Source: Corynebacterium epidermidicanis
Lineage (GTDB): Bacteria; Actinomycetota; Actinomycetes; Mycobacteriales; Mycobacteriaceae
DNA length: 64,000 nt
Assembly (NCBI RefSeq): GCF_001021025.1
Contig: NZ_CP011541.1
Span: 1,240,001 to 1,304,000, forward strand
Reading direction: 5' to 3'
How positions within the stretch are numbered: the first letter of the stretch is position 1; each line of letters starts with the position of its first letter. Below are positions 59,339 to 64,000 of the stretch, one piece after another. The translations under genes and the position numbers were made by a program. Below the pieces are notes generated by a model that was given only the letters and a program-made list of their open reading frames with translations, did not search any database and was not told the origin of the DNA.

Positions 59339-59990
59339 AACTATGTCATTAGTTATTTAGCCACGCTCAACCATTGTTGGTGGTCGAATGTGGAACGAAA
59401 AGCTTGTGGATCCCGAGGGCATTGACGAGCCGAGTTCGGATACCGATCTCGATCCGTTCGATAGCATAGTGAATGAGAGTGCGCAGTTACCGGTCTGCTT
59501 CATAGAGAGCGGTGACATCCGCAAACGAGGTGCCAGGCACAAATGTGTCATTTCCCGCACGGATTCTGCAGGGGTACCAATACCCTGAAAATCGGTAATA
59601 AGAGACCTTGCTGGGCCAGAGACGGGCATTGCTTTCAACAACATCCAGGGTTAAGTAAAGAAAAGTGTGTCTCTGATGCGTGGTTTCCGCAGCGTTGTGG
59701 GCCTGAAGCCAGTATTTACTGTTGTCTGGGAGCCGTAGCCCGCTCGATGTCGTCCCTTCGGTGTAGTCGGACTACCGCTGTGGGCTTTATTTCACTAAAA
59801 AACGCTGCTCTACGTAGTCGGACTACGCCGAAGCGACGACATAGCACTTGTGCAGCAAACCCGCACGGCCGGCGACACGCCGACCGGACACACTCTTCTT
59901 TACTTAACCCAACATCCATGCCACGCTGTCGCGGCAATACACAAGGTGCTCGGCGGTGGAGACTCCCCGTTTCTGCCGACGTGCCATGTA
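59339..59990 (-). pseudogene. Abi family (Abi_2) gene, broken by MITE copy B and a stop
   Basis: Read on the minus strand with the MITE and one target copy removed, the frame gives RQRGMDVVESNARLWPS, then KVSYYRFSGYWYPCR, then FVPGTSFADVTALYEADR, a TAA stop, then LRTLIHYAIERIEIGIRTRL and NALGIHKL before another stop. This is the abortive-infection Abi_2 pattern (YYRLSGYW, then ALYEFDR, then AIERIEIxxRT). The gene is therefore interrupted by the insertion, has an internal stop and lacks its C-terminal part. The 5' limit is uncertain. Active Abi_2 proteins are tied to phage resistance. Confidence 0.7.
59648..59910. mobile_element. MITE-like element, copy B
   Basis: The 263-bp element has near-perfect terminal inverted repeats of about 25 bp (GGGTTAAGTAAAGAA plus (A/G)AGTGTGTC, one mismatch), and is flanked by a perfect 8-bp target duplication aacatcca at 59640-59647 and 59911-59918. 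Internally, arms ending in GTAGTCGGACTAC (59763-59775 and 59814-59826) fold back on each other as in copy A. It is inverted relative to copy A at 18626-18887. The 8-bp duplication is usual for ISL3, IS6 or IS256 type transposases; which one mobilises it is unknown. Confidence 0.92.
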
Positions 59991-60177
59991 CGAACTTCTC
60001 AAAAGAGATCCAGCCCGCTCTTGTTCCGAAGAGCAAGACGGGCTGAACGATTAAGTCAATTAGATCTAAACATGTCAGCATTACGACGGCATTGGCGCTC
60101 GTTGCAAGGGGAAATAAAAGAACGCGTGCTGTATCGCACTCCATTAATGGCTGGTGAGCCGCACCGAATCTGACGCA

Positions 60178-60915
60178 CTACATTTCCCGCAACAGTCGCA
60201 GCACTTCGACTGGGGTATGGGCCACCACTGCCCGCGAACCGCCCGGTAACGGTGGCCGCTCGACCATTACGACGGGGATCCCTAGGGATCGGGCGGCTTC
60301 CAGTTTGGCTGCGGTAAGTTGTCCGCCGGAATTCTTGGTAACCAGGCAGTCGATCTGATTGCCGACCATCAACTCCTTCTCCCCCGCCACATCGAACGGC
60401 CCGCGGGACAAAATGAGGCGATGGCGCGCTGGTAGCGGAGCTGTGGGCTTCTCGACGCACCGGATCACATACAAGTTATGCGGATCCCGAGCAAAAGGCG
60501 CCAATTGCTGGCGACCGATGGTCAGGAAAATATGGTGATAATCGCGAGCCGCAATGCTCGCCGCCTCGTCCATTGACGCCACTGGTAGCCAACGGTCCCC
60601 TGGAACCGGCTCCCAGGGTTTGCGGTGCAAGCTAATCAAGGGCACACCAGTTGCCAATGCAGCCTCGGCTGCCGACGTCGAGATCTTTTCCGCGAACGGA
60701 TGCGTAGCATCGATGATGACCTCGATGTCGTTGTCAAAAATCCAGCGTGCGAGCCCTGCTGGGCCACCAAACCCGCCGATGCGCACCTCTCCTACTGGCA
60801 AATGCGGGTTTGCTACGCGGCCTGCCAGCGAAGATGTCACCCACCAGCCCTGGCCCATCATGAGCCGGGCTAGTTCTCGTGCCTCCGCGGTTCCGCCTAA
60901 AATTAGTGCATGCAT
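60178..60915 (-). CDS. cobK: precorrin-6A reductase
   Basis: The 245-residue protein has the CobK marks ALILGGTAEARELA at the N-terminus (NADPH site), VIIDATHPFAEKIS, FLTIGRQQLAPF, and LVTKNSGGQLTAAKLEAA. It reduces precorrin-6A to precorrin-6B. It is last of the leftward cobL-cobM-cobK run and overlaps cobM by 13 bases. Confidence 0.95.
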   Translation of the reverse strand: MHALILGGTAEARELARLMMGQGWWVTSSLAGRVANPHLPVGEVRIGGFGGPAGLARWIFDNDIEVIIDATHPFAEKISTSAAEAALATGVPLISLHRKPWEPVPGDRWLPVASMDEAASIAARDYHHIFLTIGRQQLAPFARDPHNLYVIRCVEKPTAPLPARHRLILSRGPFDVAGEKELMVGNQIDCLVTKNSGGQLTAAKLEAARSLGIPVVMVERPPLPGGSRAVVAHTPVEVLRLLREM

Positions 60916-61676
60916 GGGATTGTCCTACCGTGTTCATCGCGCGGACGATCGTCGGAGTACAGGTACGAGTCCGGGAAGCCCTCAGCACCAAGGACGCGAC
61001 CTACCACGATCATTGCGGTTCGGGTGATTCCGGCCTGCTGCACCGCAGCCGCAATGTCATTGAGTGTGCCACGGATGATGGTCTCCTCGGGGCGAGAGGC
61101 GAAAGCGACCACGGCGACTGGACAGTCTGAGCCATAATTTGGCACCAATTCGGACACAACTCGCTCAATATCGTGCGCCGCTAGGTGAATGCACAAGGTA
61201 GCTCGAGAAGCGCCCAGCGTAGCAAGGTCTTCGCCTGCTGGCATGGCAGAGGCGCGCCCAGAAACCCGCGTCAGGATCACTGTCTGCCCCACCGTCGGCA
61301 CCGTCAATTCGTGCCCCAAGGCAGCTGCCGTAGCCGCGAAAGACGGCACCCCAGGAACGACTTCATAGGAAATTCCGAGCTCAGTGAGACGGCGTGCCTG
61401 CTCGGCCAAGGCGGAATAGACCGAAGGATCACCAGACTGCAACCTCGCGACGTCCTTGCCTTCCGCGTCGGCGCGGGCGATGATGGTCGTGATCTCGTCC
61501 AACGGCATCCGGGCGGTATTGATAACCTCCGCTCCCTCAGGGACCCCGGCCAGCACTTCCTCCGGCACGATGCTGCCCGCGTACAGGCACACTGGACAGG
61601 AACGAATCAGGCGATCCGCTCGCAACGTGAGCAAATCCGCGGCACCTGGGCCGGCACCGATGAAGTAAACAGTCAT
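60903..61676 (-). CDS. cobM: precorrin-4 C11-methyltransferase
   Basis: The 257-residue protein has VYFIGAGPGAADLLTLRADRL, YAGSIVPEEVL, LQSGDPSVYSALAEQ, EVVPGVPSFAATAAAL and AFASRPEETIIRGTL, the set of the CobM/CbiF methylases. It methylates C11 of precorrin-4. It sits 11 bases after cobL and overlaps cobK, so all three are one transcript. Confidence 0.96.
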   Translation of the reverse strand: MTVYFIGAGPGAADLLTLRADRLIRSCPVCLYAGSIVPEEVLAGVPEGAEVINTARMPLDEITTIIARADAEGKDVARLQSGDPSVYSALAEQARRLTELGISYEVVPGVPSFAATAAALGHELTVPTVGQTVILTRVSGRASAMPAGEDLATLGASRATLCIHLAAHDIERVVSELVPNYGSDCPVAVVAFASRPEETIIRGTLNDIAAAVQQAGITRTAMIVVGRVLGAEGFPDSYLYSDDRPRDEHGRTIPCMH

Positions 61677-61687
61677 AATTATCTAAC

Positions 61688-63019
61688 CTAGCGTGTTGAG
61701 TCTTTGCGAACTTTCCACTGCCACACCGGCAAGGCTGGTTGCAGCGCAGTAAAGCTCCCAATGGCATGCTCATGAGATACATCAATCCTGGTCAGGGTGC
61801 CACCGTAGGCGGCACGTAGGTCAACCAAGAGAGCCTGAGATTGAATGGTCACCGCGTTGGCTACCAGCAATCCGCCGTCGATAAGCGCGGCCCACGCGGC
61901 CTCGAAAACCCCGGCCACAGTCAACCCTCCGCCGATAAATACGCAGGTGGGTCGCTCAGGACGTGCTGTTGGGAAGCTTTCCGCTACCTCCAGGCCGGGT
62001 ACGCCTAGGCGGTGGGCGTTGTTGCGGATGCGCGCGCGTCGCAGCTCGGAGCGTTCAAAAGACACGGCTTGGGCACCTGGAGTCGCGCGCAGAAACTCGA
62101 TCGCCACCGAACCACTACCACCCCCGATGTCCCACAAGAGGTCCCCCGGAACCCCTTCCAGCGCGCAGACGGTCAGCGCGCGAATATGTGACTTGGTGAT
62201 TTGCCCGTCGTGCTCATAGGCATCGTCCGGCAGGCCCGGGAGGACACTGCGTTGCCTGCTAAGATCAGGCACCACCGCGATCACATTCAATCCGCTAGCT
62301 GGCTGTTCGACGGCTTCCGGAGTAGCATAGACGACCTCGGCCTGCGGGCCACCCAGATCGCTGAGCACGACGAGCTGAGCGGCTAAATGACCCTGATCGA
62401 TGAGCAGCGAAGCTACGGCCTGTGGGGTAAACCGATCCCGGCCGAGAACGAGGAAAGGCTGTCCGGCGTCCAGATAAGGAACGATTTCCTCAACCCCAGC
62501 GCGCACCAAGGACACCACCGGAGTGCCGTGAAGGGGCCACTTCAGCTCAGCACACGCCAAGGACACCGAAGATGGAGCTGGTAGAACCCGGAAATTCTCG
62601 GCGCCGAACTCGCGCGCCAATGTCTGACCGATTCCATGAAACATCGGGTCACCAGACCCCAGCACAACGATGTTTTGGTGCCGCCAATTCTTCAAATACT
62701 CCTTGATCGCCGGCACCAACGGCGAAGGCCATGCCTTCATCTGAGCGCCTACGTGTTCCGGAATGAGGCCCAATTGTCGGGTGGAGCCAATGATGAGATC
62801 GGCGTCTTCGATGATGCTACGAGCGGTGGCAGACAGGTCATCGAAACCTCCCGGATTGATACCAATCACGTACACCCCGTGGTAGGGCACGGAAACGCTG
62901 AAATCAGGGTCGGCGTCGCCATCCACGATTGCCAAATGCGGCGGATGAGAAGCACCGTCTGCATGCGACGCGTTCGGGTCATTCGGTGGATCCGCAGGAC
63001 GGTGCGCAGGGCTAGTCAT
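61688..63019 (-). CDS. cobL: precorrin-6B C5,15-methyltransferase (decarboxylating)
   Basis: The 443-residue protein has a Pro/Asp/His-rich leader of about 40 residues, a CobE/CbiE-type methylase half (VYVIGINPGGFDDLS, VLGSGDPMFHGIG) and a CbiT-type half with DLLWDIGGGSGSVAIEFLR and CVFIGGGLTVAGVFEAAW. One protein methylates C5 and C15 and decarboxylates C12. A GCTTATCGACG word lies at 61876. It opens the leftward cob run, with the SDR gene 22 bases upstream. Confidence 0.94.
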   Translation of the reverse strand: MTSPAHRPADPPNDPNASHADGASHPPHLAIVDGDADPDFSVSVPYHGVYVIGINPGGFDDLSATARSIIEDADLIIGSTRQLGLIPEHVGAQMKAWPSPLVPAIKEYLKNWRHQNIVVLGSGDPMFHGIGQTLAREFGAENFRVLPAPSSVSLACAELKWPLHGTPVVSLVRAGVEEIVPYLDAGQPFLVLGRDRFTPQAVASLLIDQGHLAAQLVVLSDLGGPQAEVVYATPEAVEQPASGLNVIAVVPDLSRQRSVLPGLPDDAYEHDGQITKSHIRALTVCALEGVPGDLLWDIGGGSGSVAIEFLRATPGAQAVSFERSELRRARIRNNAHRLGVPGLEVAESFPTARPERPTCVFIGGGLTVAGVFEAAWAALIDGGLLVANAVTIQSQALLVDLRAAYGGTLTRIDVSHEHAIGSFTALQPALPVWQWKVRKDSTR

Positions 63020-63041
63020 GTGAATATCCTAGCTGGTCACG

Positions 63042-63779
63042 CTACCTAGGCATGAGGCGCCACACCGGACGAGGCACGATCGACATCACATAGGCCAGCG
63101 CCCGCAACCGCCCGGGAATCCACACGGTAGCGCTGCCGCGACGCGGAGCGAGAACTGCGTCCGCCACGTCGGCTGGAGTGACAGACATCGGCGCCGGTTT
63201 CATTCCCGCCGTCATCGAACCGATGACAAAACCAGGGCGTGCCAACGTCACTGCAACCTTGCTGCCGTGCAGCTCATCCATCAATCCCTGGCAGAATGCA
63301 TCTAGCCCGGACTTGGTGGAACCGTAGACAAAGTTCGCTCGACGAGCTCGCCAGCCCGCAATCGATGAAAATGCATAGATCCGGCTCGTTGTTTTCTGGG
63401 TACGCATGCGCGCTGCCAACGCCAGCAGCGTGCTGATTTGCGCAGTGTAGTCAACCGTAGCGATGTCCCACGCGTGATCCGGGTTGCGCAGAGCACGCTC
63501 GTGCTCGCCTAGAATTCCGAAGCAAACAACGGCATGTGCAATCTCGCCCAGCTCGCTGGCCTGGTTGATCACCGTTTCGATGCTAGAAAAGTCCGTGGCC
63601 TCAAAGCACATCGTGTTCACTGTCGAAGCGCCGTCGGCAAGCAACTGCTCTTTGAGCTGCTCACAGGCCTGGGGGCGACGCGCGGCGAGAACCACCTGCT
63701 GCCCTGGCGCTAATCGACGCGCGATCTCGCCACCAATGTCACTGGTGGCGCCGAGGATGAGTACTACGGAATCGTTCAT
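63042..63779 (-). CDS. short-chain dehydrogenase, DprE2-like
   Basis: The 245-residue SDR has the cofactor motif LILGATSDIGGEIARRL, the Ser/Tyr/Lys triad in FSSIAG and FVYGSTKSGLDAF, and a C-terminus (VWIPGRLRALAYVMSIVPRPVWRLMP) that resembles DprE2, the reductase of decaprenyl-phosphate arabinose synthesis. Length and end fit, but the true DprE2 normally sits beside dprE1; this copy is next to cob genes, so a different substrate is possible. Confidence 0.8.
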   Translation of the reverse strand: MNDSVVLILGATSDIGGEIARRLAPGQQVVLAARRPQACEQLKEQLLADGASTVNTMCFEATDFSSIETVINQASELGEIAHAVVCFGILGEHERALRNPDHAWDIATVDYTAQISTLLALAARMRTQKTTSRIYAFSSIAGWRARRANFVYGSTKSGLDAFCQGLMDELHGSKVAVTLARPGFVIGSMTAGMKPAPMSVTPADVADAVLAPRRGSATVWIPGRLRALAYVMSIVPRPVWRLMPR

Positions 63780-63813
63780 GGCTTTAGCCGGACCTTTCGG
63801 AGTGCGCGGGCGA

Positions 63814-64000
63814 CTAGGCCAGCTGGTGGGTGTTATTGTTCAGGGATTCGCAGCCGGTTTCGGTGACCACCACGATGTCTTCAATGCGAGCCCCGAACTT
63901 TCCAGGCACGTAGATGCCTGGCTCGATGGAAAAGGCCATCCCTGGCTCCAGCACGAGGTCGTTACCAGCCATAATGAACGGTTCTTCGTGGGTGGACAGC
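63814..64000 (-). CDS. C-terminal part of a PepQ/Xaa-Pro-type aminopeptidase, cut by window end
   Basis: The last 62 codons read on the minus strand as [20 protein letters not shown], then [20 protein letters not shown], then [14 protein letters not shown], which is the creatinase-fold metallopeptidase end (HEEP, EPGIY, GARIED with the metal Glu). The start is beyond the window. A pepQ-like gene next to this SDR is known from Corynebacterium. Confidence 0.88.
   Translation of the reverse strand, partial: LSTHEEPFIMAGNDLVLEPGMAFSIEPGIYVPGKFGARIEDIVVVTETGCESLNNNTHQLA

Larger units (their letters stand above)
18237..61886. repeat. recurring 11-mer GCTTATCGACG (12 exact copies)
   Basis: Exact copies were read at 35981, 42067, 43501, 50764, 54326 and 56977 on the plus strand and at 18237, 19929, 27548, 37206, 45679 and 61876 on the minus strand. 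Chance would give well under one in this window. Three further sites carry GCTTGTCGACG (16238 reverse, 38280, 44991). Copies lie in coding and non-coding sequence and show no single orientation. None is inside the island. Confidence 0.8.

Noticed and set aside
59716..60144. 142-residue minus-strand ORF covering most of MITE copy B
   Set aside because: It crosses a MITE boundary and reads through its palindromes; only its first third corresponds to the interrupted abi gene.

Overview
The window looks like a chromosomal segment of a Corynebacterium species or a close relative. The evidence is gene order and content: secA2, odhI (FHA), ftsR (MerR), a DUF151 bifunctional nuclease and a second MerR in the order known from Corynebacteriales, then gnd, ndh, rbpA, ppm and lnt, LGFP repeats, and an aerobic cobalamin pathway (cobG, cobH, cobIJ, cobK, cobM, cobL, cobN). 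Species cannot be named from sequence alone.

Layout. 1-1.5 kb: end of an unknown protein and a methyltransferase. 1.55-10.5 kb: a roughly 9 kb integrated element bounded by a 39-bp direct repeat (38/39) made from the 3' half of tRNA-Pro(GGG). It carries an integrase, an AlpA/Xis-like HTH, a chain of GTGA-coupled replication genes, an iteron-like array, divergent regulators and a WhiB-like/zinc-ribbon chimera. It has no recognisable capsid or tail genes, so it resembles a phage satellite or a small integrative element. 10.6-18.5 kb: Nudix-LOG fusion, YchJ, hydrolase-OsmC fusion, then the secA2-odhI-ftsR-bfn-merR core. 18.6-18.9 kb: a MITE-like repeat. 18.9-30.2 kb: a VWA protein, two CNNM/CorC-like membrane proteins, a DEAD-box helicase, a DASS transporter, gnd, a thioesterase and thiD.

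30.2-33.9 kb holds a pyruvate formate-lyase locus in which the glycyl-radical domain is a separate 83-residue protein: pflB lacks its C-terminus, and the small gene and pflA follow it. 34-44 kb: ndh, a CFA-synthase-like protein, chrA, an MHS transporter, a transketolase split into two coupled genes divergent from a SoxR-type regulator, yceI and rbpA. 44-50 kb: ppm, lnt, fxsA, then a secreted LGFP plus papain-like amidase protein and a lipoprotein. 50-64 kb: cobN under a cobalamin riboswitch, a secretory lipase, cobGH(IJ), a higBA toxin-antitoxin pair, an abi pseudogene interrupted by the second MITE copy, cobK-M-L, an SDR enzyme and the end of a pepQ-like peptidase.

The main leads are the split PFL, the satellite-like island with its candidate origin, the 11-mer GCTTATCGACG that occurs 12 times outside the island, the two-copy MITE with 8-bp target duplication in an abi gene, and a near-palindrome shared between the island and the soxR-yceI gap. 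All assignments come from reading motifs; no database search was run.
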